Shown: piece by piece, positions 54,977 through 64,000 of the stretch
Numbering within the stretch: position 1 is the first letter of the stretch
Layout: every line of letters begins with the position of its first letter
Assembly: GCF_002156875.1 (NCBI RefSeq)
Contig: NZ_NCSY01000001.1
Location: 1 to 64,000 of the forward strand
Reading direction: 5' to 3'
Source of the DNA: Bacillus sp. EAC
Lineage (GTDB): Bacteria; Bacillota; Bacilli; Bacillales; Bacillaceae_G
DNA length: 64,000 bases
Notes under the pieces: model-generated
Told to the model about the DNA's origin: nothing
The model's database searches: none
Seen by the model: the letters and a program-made list of their open reading frames with translations, nothing else
Translations under genes and position numbers: made by a program

Positions 54977-55888
54977 TTAATCCTTCGCACCTGATAGCTG
55001 AATTCCTTTGATTAAATATTTTTTTGCGATTCCAAATATAAATAACATTGGTGCCATATATAGAATGGATGCTGCGAATCCAATCCCTCTTGTATCTTGG
55101 ATGATTTGAGATAAATAAAGTGACAATGGGAATTTTGAAGGATCATCTAAAAAAATAAGAGGTTGTTCTACCATGTTCCAATAATCTGCAAATAATAAAA
55201 CGACTAGCGCTGCAAGTCCTGGGCGAATTAGCGGCAATATGATTTTTTTAAAGATCGTAAAGTGACCAGCTCCATCTATTTTTGCAGCTTCAATATATGA
55301 ATATGGAATCGTCATGACGAATTGTCTGAGCATAAACACGCCAAACGCACCAAATACTCCAGGAAAGATGATAGCACCAAAGCTATTTAAAAGTCCTAAT
55401 TTATCAGCAATAATATAATTTGGTACAAGTGTTACTTGAAAAGGCATCAGCATGGTTACCATATAAATTAAAAATAATGTGTCCCTTCCTTTGAACTTTA
55501 GTTTTCCAAACACATATGCTGCAAGTGATGCAACAATTAGTTGACCTAGTATGATTGGGAATACCATTAATACTGAATTTCCATAAAATTTCATATTTGA
55601 TTGTTCTTTGTCAATAAATGATTGTTTCTTATTAAAGAATGCTTTATATTGCTGAAATGAAAACCTATCAGGAAGCAACTTCAGATTGACGAACTGATCA
55701 TTTTTTGCTGCATTATTATCTTGTTGAATATCATTTTCTGAAGGATAATGACGGCTAATTTCATTTTCCGTCATAAAAGAATTGGATAACGTAAAAACGA
55801 CTGGGAAAACCATTACAGCTGCCATTATTAATAAAAAAGAAGTTAAAATCCATTTGGGAATTACACGATTACTTTTCATCCTCTTCAC
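54977..55888 (-). CDS. ABC sugar-type permease 2 (MalG-like)
   Basis: A 303-residue inner-membrane permease with six spans. The EAA loop reads EAAKIDGAGHFTIFKKIILP (about 198-217), which docks the ATPase. An extra 40-residue hydrophilic loop (about 40-90) follows TM1. The second-position permease of carbohydrate transporters is of this type. It follows permease 1 by 9 bases, so both form one unit. No ATPase gene is adjacent; a shared MsmX-like ATPase could serve, as for many Bacillus sugar importers. Confidence 0.9.
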   Translation of the reverse strand: MKRMKSNRVIPKWILTSFLLIMAAVMVFPVVFTLSNSFMTENEISRHYPSENDIQQDNNAAKNDQFVNLKLLPDRFSFQQYKAFFNKKQSFIDKEQSNMKFYGNSVLMVFPIILGQLIVASLAAYVFGKLKFKGRDTLFLIYMVTMLMPFQVTLVPNYIIADKLGLLNSFGAIIFPGVFGAFGVFMLRQFVMTIPYSYIEAAKIDGAGHFTIFKKIILPLIRPGLAALVVLLFADYWNMVEQPLIFLDDPSKFPLSLYLSQIIQDTRGIGFAASILYMAPMLFIFGIAKKYLIKGIQLSGAKD

Positions 55889-55897
55889 CTCTCATTC

Positions 55898-56770
55898 TTA
55901 ATTCATAAACTTACGATATCGACGTTCAATTGCGAAGAAAACAAACACTAGAATTAAAATACATAAAACCATTAACGACGCAGCAGCGGTTAGTTTTTGT
56001 ACATTTAATGACGCAAACATATTGTTCATATAGTGTTGAATCATATAAATTCGATCAAACGGATAATCTCCTGCGATTAGATAGGTTTCACGGAATACTT
56101 TGAATGAGTTAATAATGCTCATTAAAACAACAAAAAACATCGTAGGTGTTAAGTAAACCAAAGTAATCTGTCTAAATTTAAATAAACGACCTGCGCCTTC
56201 CATATCGGCTATCTCATAGTAATCTTTAGGAATATTTTGAAGTCCTGCTAAAAATAGAATCATGTTATAACCAATGTTTTTCCATAAATAAACAACAGAC
56301 ACAACAGCGATCGACCAATCCGATTTCATCCAATCGATTTGGGCAAACCCCATATTTACCAACCATGAATTAAATGTACCGTTCCAATCAAATAATAATT
56401 GCCATAGCATTACAATCGAAGCGACTGGTACAACAATTGGTAAGATAAATGAACTGATAATGACATTTTTAAATAATACTTTTTGATGCAAGCAAAGTGC
56501 GAGTACTAAAGAAATGCCGATTACTAGCGGGACATTGATCGCCGTAAACCAAAATGTATTTGAAGCTGCTTTCAAAAATGAAGCACTTGCTAATAGCTCT
56601 TTATAATTGAAAAGACCAACAAAAGAACCACCAACCGCTCCATCTTTAAATGAATAAATCGTACCCATTACAAAAGGGATTAGATAGAAAAGGGAAAAAC
56701 CTATCAAACTAGGCAATAAGAAAAATGTTGCAACTCTTCCATCGTTATTTAATTGTTTACGAATGTTCAT
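55898..56770 (-). CDS. ABC sugar-type permease 1 (MalF-like)
   Basis: A 290-residue permease with six spans (first: FFLLPSLIGFSLFYLIPFVM) and the EAA loop YYEIADMEGAGRLFKFRQIT near residue 187. It is the first gene of the permease pair and directly follows a three-unit 11-bp repeat promoter (56832-56877). ATG 56770 lies only a few bases after a moderate site. With the SBP at 50769 it would make a carbohydrate importer. Substrate unknown. Confidence 0.9.
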   Translation of the reverse strand: MNIRKQLNNDGRVATFFLLPSLIGFSLFYLIPFVMGTIYSFKDGAVGGSFVGLFNYKELLASASFLKAASNTFWFTAINVPLVIGISLVLALCLHQKVLFKNVIISSFILPIVVPVASIVMLWQLLFDWNGTFNSWLVNMGFAQIDWMKSDWSIAVVSVVYLWKNIGYNMILFLAGLQNIPKDYYEIADMEGAGRLFKFRQITLVYLTPTMFFVVLMSIINSFKVFRETYLIAGDYPFDRIYMIQHYMNNMFASLNVQKLTAAASLMVLCILILVFVFFAIERRYRKFMN

Positions 56771-56831
56771 GCACCCACTACTTTCTATAATTGAGATTTA
56801 CAAAACGCCTAATATATTCTGCTCGGAAAGA

Positions 56832-56880
56832 AGTATAGCCTACTGAGATAAAGATGAGATAAAGATGAAATAAAGATTTA
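56832..56880 (-). promoter_or_regulatory. 11-bp direct-repeat operator and promoter of the permease genes
   Basis: Units ATAAAGATGAG (56848), ATAAAGATGAA (56859) and ATAAAGATTTA (56870), exact 11-bp period. On the minus strand they end 10 bases before TATACT (56832-56837). Confidence 0.8.
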
Positions 56881-57010
56881 GCGAAAAAGTAATTGTTTTA
56901 GTTGTTTGTTAACTTAAAATAGTCAGAATACATTTTGGCTGCGTTGAAAGGGTTAAATATCTTTCAAATTATTCAAAAAGAGCAATGTAAAAAACCTTTT
57001 AAAAATTAGC

Positions 57011-57045
57011 AAAAAAAAAAGACCACATATATGTGGTCTATAAAA
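57011..57045 (-). terminator. Terminator after protease 2
   Basis: Stem AGACCACAT/ATGTGGTCT with ten T on the minus strand. Confidence 0.9.
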
Positions 57046-57133
57046 AATAACTAATTACAGTAGATTTCTTTCTAATTAATTAAGTGAATAATACAAGCCA
57101 GGCTCTTTAAAAAGCTGTCTTATATCAAAAAAA

Positions 57134-60100
57134 TTAACGTTTGACTGTAACTTCTTCCGCTGTAGTTGTTACTTTGAACCCATCCTTTGTAATTACATCT
57201 GCAGAAATAGTATACGTACCATCCGGAACATTTGCTTCAGGAGTCCATTTCATACGTAAAGTATGTTCATTAGTTACATCTTTCGTTTCAATTATGTTAC
57301 CTTTTGAATCTTTAATATTAATCTTCCAATCTACGCGATTATTTGCATAACCTGTAATTTGAGCTGGATTATTTTCGTTTACATTATATCCAGATACGTA
57401 AAACCAACTAAGAACCATGCCATAATCAATGTAAGATGTGTCACCCCAAACTCCGTAGCTTTGATTGTATGCATAATCATAACCCAATACAACGACACTT
57501 TTCGGCTCAGATGACACAGTGATCGATGTTTCTCCTACCTTTGTTTCATAATAATCACCATTTACAAACACGATGGCACCTTTGTATCCGGTACTATTTG
57601 GAGTGTCTGCAGCATCAAATGAAATTTCGTATTTCCCATTTTTTGGTTGCACTTGAATATTTGAAATTTTTACTGCAGTCGAATCCACCTTAACCGGAAG
57701 CTTTACATATTGTGGCTTCGCATTTTTATAATCCATCACAGTTTTAATTACATAATTGTAATTACCATCAGGAACTAGCTCACCTTTCTCGTTTGTCTCG
57801 TTCCATGTATATTGTGGTGCAGAGTATTCATCAAACTTATAGTAGAAATCACCGCTAAACATGCTATTTTTTGTAAATTTATATGGAGTACCATCAGCAG
57901 TAAATTCACTAAAGTTCCCTAACCATTTAACTTTACGTCCAGATGCATCTTCAATGTACATGTCAGTTTCTTTTAAATTTCGAAATACTTGAAACGATGG
58001 GAATACACCTGGTGCAAACGTATTTGGTGAAATAGTCATATGATCAACGTTAAATCCATTTCCATCAAATCCTAATGGACCATCTGACACATCATCCCAA
58101 AGTACAGTATATCCTAAATAAACCCCGTCATTCCATGGAGCAGGATCTATATTTTTTGGCTTTGTCCAGTCACCTAAAAAGCCCATATAAGGCATTGTTA
58201 GAGGGACAGCTTTATCTTTATTCACCCCAGATGGTACAAGACGAACAAAACCTTCCAAAAATTCTTCTTCTTTCATGTTAGATGGAAGATCTATTTTAAC
58301 GTCAATCGATTCATTTTCTCCTGGCTTTACTGTTACAACAGTACCCTTCGTATCTGTTACAACTTTATTGTTAACTTTGATATTTGCTCCGTTTACGCGT
58401 TTACTTTTTAATGCTAGGTATTCATGTGATTCATCTACTTTTCCATCATTGTTATAATCAAACGTTTTGTTCTCTGTTTCATCAGTTAAAAGATCAACAT
58501 AAACTGTATATTCTATGTCATTTACACTACTCTTCTTATTATCTTTATTTGCTTCTAGTAATGATTCTAAATTTAAGCTAAAGTCCACATTTTTATTATT
58601 TATTTCTTTAAGCGCTACTGCACCAGCTTGCTCGAGTGGTGTTTTTTTCCTAGTAATGATTGCAGGAGTATTAATTGCATTTTGAATTTGCATTAAACCA
58701 GAACCTTGAATACGTGGAGAATAAGGTATGGCATTATTCGTATTAGGGTCCATTAAAACATTTGAAGTATTCATTAAGGCAATTTTTGATTTTAATACAG
58801 TTTCCTCTGAATGTTTTAGTCCTTTTTTATATAATGACTGTAATAAAAGAGCAGCTCCACCGGCTACATGAGGTGTTGCCATTGATGTACCACTATACAC
58901 ATCATATTTGTTTCCAGTTACTGTCGAATATATATTTCCACCTGGTGCAGTAATTTCTGGTTTGAAATCTAATGTATAAGGTGCGCCATAAGATGAGAAG
59001 TAGGACATATTATTTTTAAATTCATTATCAACATATGTACCACTTGAAATTTGCATACTTACTTTTTCTCCACTAGATAGTTTAGATATTAAGGCATTAC
59101 CTACAGATTTAGAAGTTGTAACTGACGTCAAGAAGTATGGTGAAAAGTCAATATCAGCAAAGTCGGGTAAGCTTGAACCTGGTACTTGGATCAGTGCAAC
59201 TGCCCCATTTCTCGATGCCTGTTGTTGAAATTCAACATTTCCAACATAGCCGTATGGAGGAATCGGTTTCGTTACAACTATTTTTCCATTTACATCTTTT
59301 CCTTTGTAATCAATAGACCGTCCTTCACCAACGTAAACAAATTCATAATTTTTCCCTTTTTCTAAAACATTAGTTAGACTGTTACCAGCTTGATTTTTAT
59401 ATGGGAAAATATCACCGGATGTTGATTTCAAAGCATCCATATGAACTTTTGAATTTTCAAAAGATGATACAGATAATGCATAAGGACTGACACCGGGTGA
59501 CCCTACAGTTCCAATATCTGGGTTCTCTGCATATGGTTTCAATGACCTTTCTATTAGATTATTTTTCGTACTATAAGCTGCATTTCCACCTGCAACCACA
59601 ACTAAAGTACCCTGTTCAGTTGCTTGTCGAATCGCTTTTTGTACTGGGTCATCTTCTTCGCTTACCCATCCTGAATCACTACCTAAACTCATATTAATAA
59701 CATCAGCACCCATCGTAACTGCGTGCTGGATTCCAGCGATTATATCATCCTCGTATGCCCCACCACCGTTATCCGAAAATACTTTTTCCGCTAACAGTTG
59801 GACACCTGGAGCAATACCTTTCACACCATCATTCGTTTCGTCACCATTTGCACCGATTGTTCCTGAAACGTGAGTACCGTGTGCACTTCCATATGATCCA
59901 GGAATAACATCTGTATCATTATCAGCCCAATCGTATCCTGTCGGAACTTTGTCACTATACCAAATTTCGTTCACATTTGTTTCTGTAAATTTTCCTTGTA
60001 TCTTATCTTTTGTCCACTTTTCTTGTTGTTTCCCTTTATCAGTAATTGTCAAATCCTTATGTGTCCAATCAATACCTGAGTCGACAACTCCAACTACTAA

Positions 60101-60700
60101 TCCTTCTCCTTGATATCCGTATGATTCCCAAACTTTTTGAGCTTGTACTAATTCTTTGCTCGCTGCCATTGAAGGTTGGAAAACTCTAGCAATATGTATA
60201 TTCTTTACGCCTTCAACCGATTTGATTTCATTCACATTTTTATATTCTGTTTCAGTACTAAATCCATTGAAACCAGTAAAGAAACGATGTTTAACATGGA
60301 TATTTTCTTTTGTTTTGTTAAGTTTAGTAATGACTTGATCTTGCATGATTTTAAACTCTTTCTCTTTCGTTTGCTCAGACATTGATGTCGAATCTACTGG
60401 ACTATCAACCTCAACTATTAATCTTACTTTCTCATCTGGTTTAAACTTATTTACTTGTTTCTGGTTTGACTCATACAAGTCTTTATAAGCAACGTGATCG
60501 TTATCACTAGATTCATTTTTACTTTGACCAACTAATAATCCTTTTTTTATATAATCACTGATATTTCGATTTGTGTTTGTTTCATTAGATGAATCAGGTT
60601 GATTCATTCCTCCTTCTGCGAAAACAGTTGTTGAAAATAGTAAAACTGATAGACCAACAGAAGAAATCACTTTGTAAGGAAATACTTTTCTTTTTTTCAA
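57134..60700 (-). CDS. Vpr-like secreted S8 serine protease with Ig/fn3-like C terminus
   Basis: About 1188 residues from TTG 60700, which follows GGGTGGAGAG; a GTG nine bases earlier falls on that site. Layout: signal peptide (about 1-28), I9-type propeptide (about 95-175), subtilase domain with Asp (VVGVVDSGIDWTHKDL, about 207), His (GSAHGTHVSGT, about 274) and Ser (SGTSMATPHVAGGAALLLQS, about 605). A PA-like insert lies at about 440-550, then several beta-sandwich modules; FlgD/fn3-like pieces such as NEKGELVPDGNYNYVIKTV and EANVPDGTYTISADV end the protein. It is secreted, for protein degradation. It is not similar to the 7940 protease outside the catalytic core. No repeat-box promoter was found. 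Confidence 0.9.
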   Translation of the reverse strand: MKKRKVFPYKVISSVGLSVLLFSTTVFAEGGMNQPDSSNETNTNRNISDYIKKGLLVGQSKNESSDNDHVAYKDLYESNQKQVNKFKPDEKVRLIVEVDSPVDSTSMSEQTKEKEFKIMQDQVITKLNKTKENIHVKHRFFTGFNGFSTETEYKNVNEIKSVEGVKNIHIARVFQPSMAASKELVQAQKVWESYGYQGEGLVVGVVDSGIDWTHKDLTITDKGKQQEKWTKDKIQGKFTETNVNEIWYSDKVPTGYDWADNDTDVIPGSYGSAHGTHVSGTIGANGDETNDGVKGIAPGVQLLAEKVFSDNGGGAYEDDIIAGIQHAVTMGADVINMSLGSDSGWVSEEDDPVQKAIRQATEQGTLVVVAGGNAAYSTKNNLIERSLKPYAENPDIGTVGSPGVSPYALSVSSFENSKVHMDALKSTSGDIFPYKNQAGNSLTNVLEKGKNYEFVYVGEGRSIDYKGKDVNGKIVVTKPIPPYGYVGNVEFQQQASRNGAVALIQVPGSSLPDFADIDFSPYFLTSVTTSKSVGNALISKLSSGEKVSMQISSGTYVDNEFKNNMSYFSSYGAPYTLDFKPEITAPGGNIYSTVTGNKYDVYSGTSMATPHVAGGAALLLQSLYKKGLKHSEETVLKSKIALMNTSNVLMDPNTNNAIPYSPRIQGSGLMQIQNAINTPAIITRKKTPLEQAGAVALKEINNKNVDFSLNLESLLEANKDNKKSSVNDIEYTVYVDLLTDETENKTFDYNNDGKVDESHEYLALKSKRVNGANIKVNNKVVTDTKGTVVTVKPGENESIDVKIDLPSNMKEEEFLEGFVRLVPSGVNKDKAVPLTMPYMGFLGDWTKPKNIDPAPWNDGVYLGYTVLWDDVSDGPLGFDGNGFNVDHMTISPNTFAPGVFPSFQVFRNLKETDMYIEDASGRKVKWLGNFSEFTADGTPYKFTKNSMFSGDFYYKFDEYSAPQYTWNETNEKGELVPDGNYNYVIKTVMDYKNAKPQYVKLPVKVDSTAVKISNIQVQPKNGKYEISFDAADTPNSTGYKGAIVFVNGDYYETKVGETSITVSSEPKSVVVLGYDYAYNQSYGVWGDTSYIDYGMVLSWFYVSGYNVNENNPAQITGYANNRVDWKINIKDSKGNIIETKDVTNEHTLRMKWTPEANVPDGTYTISADVITKDGFKVTTTAEEVTVKR

Positions 60701-61417
60701 ACTCTCCACCCTTTCAAACGATTAATTGATAAGCGGGTAGTCTTTACAAGAAAACTAGAGGATTATTTAGAGAGAATAAGTCTAAAGTATTTGAAGTTTA
60801 TTACGAGAGGGACATCCCCATAAAAGTTACAAATAACAAAGAATTTAAGATTTTTTTAAGTAAATAAACCAAAATTATGTAGTACATAATTTCAACTTCC
60901 TTACGATCCCTTTATATAATCGCCCCTTTCGACTTCTACATTCCCTATTTCAAACTTAATCAAAATATTACAAAGTCTATTAAAATTTTCCACTTATTTT
61001 TCAATCAATCTTTGAAAATAGATCGGGAACTATATACATATTGTAGTTGTACTGGGAAACACTGTAAATTGGGGGAATTATTAGTTGTTTCATAGTAAAA
61101 ATAGACAATTTTCTTACTATGTAATGCCGAAATTCGGAGAAATAAATAGAAACATAGAAAATATTCTGTAAGTAGTTTATTAATATAAATATAAAGAATA
61201 GGAAGGTACGTATAACTTGGGGGAAACAGTAAATTAGTACTAAATACTTTACGGTTTTTTTGAGTAAATTGTCTACTTTTATACATTAATTATGACTTCA
61301 AACATAGTAGATTTAACTAGTGAAGCTGATTGCTATTAAACTCAACTATAAATTAATACTATTAAAACACTCTTGTAACTATCAGTTAAAACCATTGCTC
61401 CAGGAGCCTGAAATTAC
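60701..61417. other. Upstream region of protease 2
   Basis: About 700 AT-rich bases. A 93-residue frame at 61005-61286 lacks a ribosome binding site and looks fortuitous. No convincing promoter motif was singled out. Confidence 0.4.
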
Positions 61418-61644
61418 TAGTATTCTCTTAAACCCTGGCAAGTTTTGCTAGTTACACGTAGTAATGGTTGGTTTCAAGTAGATGGAAAACTAGCACCATT
61501 CATCAAAACGTGTGAAGTAATAACTATTACGCATAATGTCAAACATAGAAATCGAGCACCAAAAGACAGTTGATTTGTTCTCTTGGCAAACAAAGGAAAA
61601 ACTAAATGGTATGTTCTTGTAATTGATGAATGGTTAATAAATTA
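61418..61644 (+). pseudogene. Broken small gene, family unknown
   Basis: On the plus strand a frame runs from a stop at 61418 to TAA at 61642-61644 with one internal stop (after APKDS). It reads LLVTRSNGWFQVDGKLAPFI and, later, GKTKWYVLVIDEWLIN, which has the look of a real protein. There is no start with a site. It is most likely a decayed gene. I do not recognise the family. Confidence 0.4.
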
Positions 61645-61772
61645 AAAACTAGAGTATCGAGTCAATCGATTTGATGCCCTATTTTTAATTTTTAAACCAA
61701 TGGATTAATCAACAAAAATATATTGTAATTTGAAAGAACTTTTTTTAATTAAATATTTTATAGTAGTAAGTT

Positions 61773-62594
61773 TTAACTTTTCCTGAATCTTCCCATCACT
61801 TCAAGTGTTTGTGAGATGTTCACAAAAGCATTTGGGTCAATCGTCTTAATAGTATGTTTTGTTTCATTCAGCTCGAATCTTGTAATGACAGTTATCAGAA
61901 CTTTTTTAGGATTATGTGAGTATGCGCCTTCTGCGTTATGTACTGTAATTCCCCTATAATGTAAATGAAAAAGGGCATCTATTAATTCGTCTCCTTTTTC
62001 AGTAACAATTCTTAAAGTTAATTTGTTTTGTGTTGTATAAACCATATCGACAGCACGACCTGCTACATAAATGGCGATAATGGTATATAAAGTAATATTC
62101 CATCCAAATACAAAGCCGGAAGTACCGACAACCAGTAGATTCATACAAGCACTCAAAAAACCAACCTGCATATTCTTCTTTTGTGATAGGATTAGGCTGA
62201 CAATGTCTGTTCCACCTGTTGATCCCCCACTTCTAATAACAACTCCGACAGTAATTCCATAAAGTGCCCCACCGATCATTGAAGAAAGAAGAATATCATT
62301 GCTTAACGCATGGATGGGGAAAAATTTCAAACTAAAAGATAAAACGACAACTGAATAGATCGTTAATAAGATAAATTTTTTTCCTAGATACTTAATTCCC
62401 AAAAGGAACAATGGAATATTGATTATGATAACAATCCAACCAGTATTGACATTTAAAAAATGGTGAATAAAAAAAGCAATCCCAGTAACTCCTCCAGATG
62501 CCAATTTATGTGGGATAAGAAAAGTATTATAAGCAAATCCAAAAAGCATACTGCATAAACCTATCAAGACGATTTGATATATTAATCGCAACAA
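61773..62594 (-). CDS. YitT family membrane protein (DUF161 + DUF2179)
   Basis: A protein of about 273 residues. The N-terminal two thirds have five to six membrane spans with SGGVTGIAFFIHHFLN and RSGGSTGGTDIVSLIL, the YitT/DUF161 signature. The C-terminal soluble part (about 195-270) with YTTQNKLTLRIVTEKGDEL and RGITVHNAEGAYS is a DUF2179 domain. The start is TTG 62594 seven bases after GAGGTG; the GTG at 62603 is inside that site. The function of these widespread Bacillus proteins is not firmly known. Monocistronic. Confidence 0.88.
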   Translation of the reverse strand: MLRLIYQIVLIGLCSMLFGFAYNTFLIPHKLASGGVTGIAFFIHHFLNVNTGWIVIIINIPLFLLGIKYLGKKFILLTIYSVVVLSFSLKFFPIHALSNDILLSSMIGGALYGITVGVVIRSGGSTGGTDIVSLILSQKKNMQVGFLSACMNLLVVGTSGFVFGWNITLYTIIAIYVAGRAVDMVYTTQNKLTLRIVTEKGDELIDALFHLHYRGITVHNAEGAYSHNPKKVLITVITRFELNETKHTIKTIDPNAFVNISQTLEVMGRFRKS

Positions 62595-62682
62595 AATAAG
62601 CACCTCTAATAGTTTCTATCTTTTTGATAGTATGCATAAATAAACTACTTTTATTAAACTTCATTTTGATTAAAACAGAAAC

Positions 62683-62712
62683 AAAAAAAGAACAGACCCT
62701 TTGTCTGTCTTC
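62683..62712 (-). terminator. Terminator after the aldo/keto reductase gene
   Basis: Stem GACAGAC/GTCTGTT-type with seven T on the minus strand. Confidence 0.8.
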
Positions 62713-62768
62713 TGAATGATTCTCTTTTAGAACTTCTATAATTCTTCAAAAATAAAACTTATTTTTTA

Positions 62769-63749
62769 TTACTTATAGCCTATTATTGTATGAGGTACAT
62801 AAGGTTCTTCGAGGAACGTCACTTCTTCATCTGTTAATTTTATAGTAAGAGCAGCTACTGAATCTTCCAGATGTGACAATTTAGTTGCACCTATAATTGG
62901 AGCTGTTATAGGGTTCTTTTGAAGCAACCAAGCAAGTGCGATTTGAACTCTCAGTACACCACGTTTTTCTGCGATTGTGGCAACCCGTTCGATGATTAAT
63001 CGATCAGTTTCCGCTGTTGCGTCATATTTATCCTTCGCAATTTGATCCGTTTCGGAACGATATGTAGTTTCCTTCCAATCACGGGTCAATCTCCCACCAG
63101 CAAGAGGACTATATGGAATGACTCCGATTTTTTCTTCCTTACAAAGAGGCAGCATTTCCCTTTCTTCTTCTCTATAGATTAGGTTTAAATGGTTCTGCAT
63201 CGATACAAAACGTGTCCATCGGTTTTTCTCAGCTACATGTAACGCTTTCAGAAATTGCCAAGAATGCATTGCAGAAGCACCTATATATCTTGCCTTCCCT
63301 GCCTTCACAACGTCATGTAATGCTTCCATTGTCTCTTCTATTGGGGTATTGTAATCCCATCGGTGAATTTGATATAGATCTATATAATCTGTTCCTAGTC
63401 TTTTAAGGCTCTTATCAATTTCACTCATGATAACCTTTCGGGAAAGTCCGCCACCATTTGGTCCTTTTTCCATAGGGAAATATACTTTTGTTGCGAGAAC
63501 AATCTCGTCTCGATTTGCATAATCCTTTAGAATACTTCCAACGATTTCTTCACTAGTACCGTCCGAATAAACATTTGCTGTATCAAAAAAATTCACACCT
63601 AAATCAAGAGCTTTTTTAATTATTGGACGACTGCGGTCTTCATTAAGTACCCATGGATGAATCCACCTTTCTGCTACTCCAAAGCCCATACAGCCAAGAC
63701 AAATCCGTGATACATCCAAACCGGTTTTTCCAAGTTTCACATATTCCAT
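62769..63749 (-). CDS. Aldo/keto reductase
   Basis: A 326-residue NADPH-dependent oxidoreductase with the (beta/alpha)8 fold. The catalytic tetrad is present: Asp and Tyr in FFDTANVYSDGTSEE (about 53-64), Lys in LATKVYFP (about 90) and His in LYQIHRWD (about 130). The cofactor-binding C-terminal block is ITAPIIGATKLSHLEDSVAA. ATG 63749 follows GAGGAGCAATGAA. It reduces aldehydes or ketones in the cytosol; relatives belong to the YqkF/IolS-like group. Exact substrate unknown. Monocistronic, with a terminator downstream. Confidence 0.9.
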   Translation of the reverse strand: MEYVKLGKTGLDVSRICLGCMGFGVAERWIHPWVLNEDRSRPIIKKALDLGVNFFDTANVYSDGTSEEIVGSILKDYANRDEIVLATKVYFPMEKGPNGGGLSRKVIMSEIDKSLKRLGTDYIDLYQIHRWDYNTPIEETMEALHDVVKAGKARYIGASAMHSWQFLKALHVAEKNRWTRFVSMQNHLNLIYREEEREMLPLCKEEKIGVIPYSPLAGGRLTRDWKETTYRSETDQIAKDKYDATAETDRLIIERVATIAEKRGVLRVQIALAWLLQKNPITAPIIGATKLSHLEDSVAALTIKLTDEEVTFLEEPYVPHTIIGYK

Positions 63750-64000
63750 TTCATTGCTCCTCACTTTCAAGAAATGTAAAAGAACTACTTAATATCTTTA
63801 AGTATGAATAGAAATACAGTACTTTCAATTGTCAAATGACAGCGAACTGTTAATTAATGAACAAATCATTTAACTTTGTTAATTTTGCTTTCATATCGCC
63901 TCCGTTCATTCGCTACATTCATTAATATAAATGAATACGAATAAATAGAACGGTGGTATCACTATTCAACGTTGGATTTGTTTACAAAAAAAATACCCTG
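63750..64000. other. End of window, no gene seen
   Basis: AT-rich sequence upstream of the aldo/keto reductase gene; no complete frame with a site. Confidence 0.35.

Noticed and set aside
61005-61286. 93-residue minus-strand frame
   Set aside because: No ribosome site, biased AT-rich composition, no recognisable features.

Overview
The window looks like a chromosomal segment of a low-G+C, Gram-positive, endospore-forming bacterium of the Bacillaceae. Three complete gerA-type germinant-receptor operons, strong AGGAGG ribosome binding sites, U-rich rho-independent terminators, MhqR-like and Ohr-type stress genes, YesMN-like two-component genes and Vpr-like subtilases support this. Species cannot be fixed from the sequence alone. 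Almost all genes lie on the minus strand.

Layout. 1-563: 5' part of an MFS exporter, preceded by a long palindrome and a TetR regulator (1169-1744). 1932-3320: fumarase. 3882-6483: thiol and electrophile stress block, with Ohr, a ring-cleaving VOC dioxygenase, a DoxX protein and an MhqR-like MarR regulator with near-perfect operators. 6952-7875: first of three related LysR regulators. 7940-12319: very large secreted subtilase with a C-terminal Asp-box propeller. 12814-14523: NagZ-like lipoprotein with a DUF4309-like tail. 14682-15920: MFS transporter whose distant promoter carries MhqR-type operators. 16576-20221, 25939-29696 and 44099-47578: three ger operons. Between them lies a patchwork of duplicated and decaying material: two copies of a NimA-like flavoprotein/DinB gene pair, LysR paralogues, tandem YesN-like regulators with one YesM-like kinase, a GC-richer epoxide hydrolase, an amine oxidase, a probable FbpB-type small protein, asparagine synthetase, and several gene remnants (MFS, epoxide hydrolase, others).

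47839-64000: a phosphatase, then a coherent block of amidase, polysaccharide deacetylase, solute-binding lipoprotein, OmpR-type two-component system and two sugar-type ABC permeases without an ATPase. Three of these promoters, and more weakly a fourth, carry the same 11-bp direct repeats. In the three strong cases the repeats sit exactly 10 bases upstream of a TATNCT-like -10 box. This looks like a local regulon in which one response regulator co-controls nutrient uptake and cell-wall enzymes, and it is the best candidate here for an undescribed system. A second Vpr-like protease, a YitT-family membrane protein and an aldo/keto reductase close the window.

Starts were moved inward from the longest reading frame wherever a clear ribosome binding site pointed to an internal codon. 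All functional names rest on motif recognition by eye; no database search was run.
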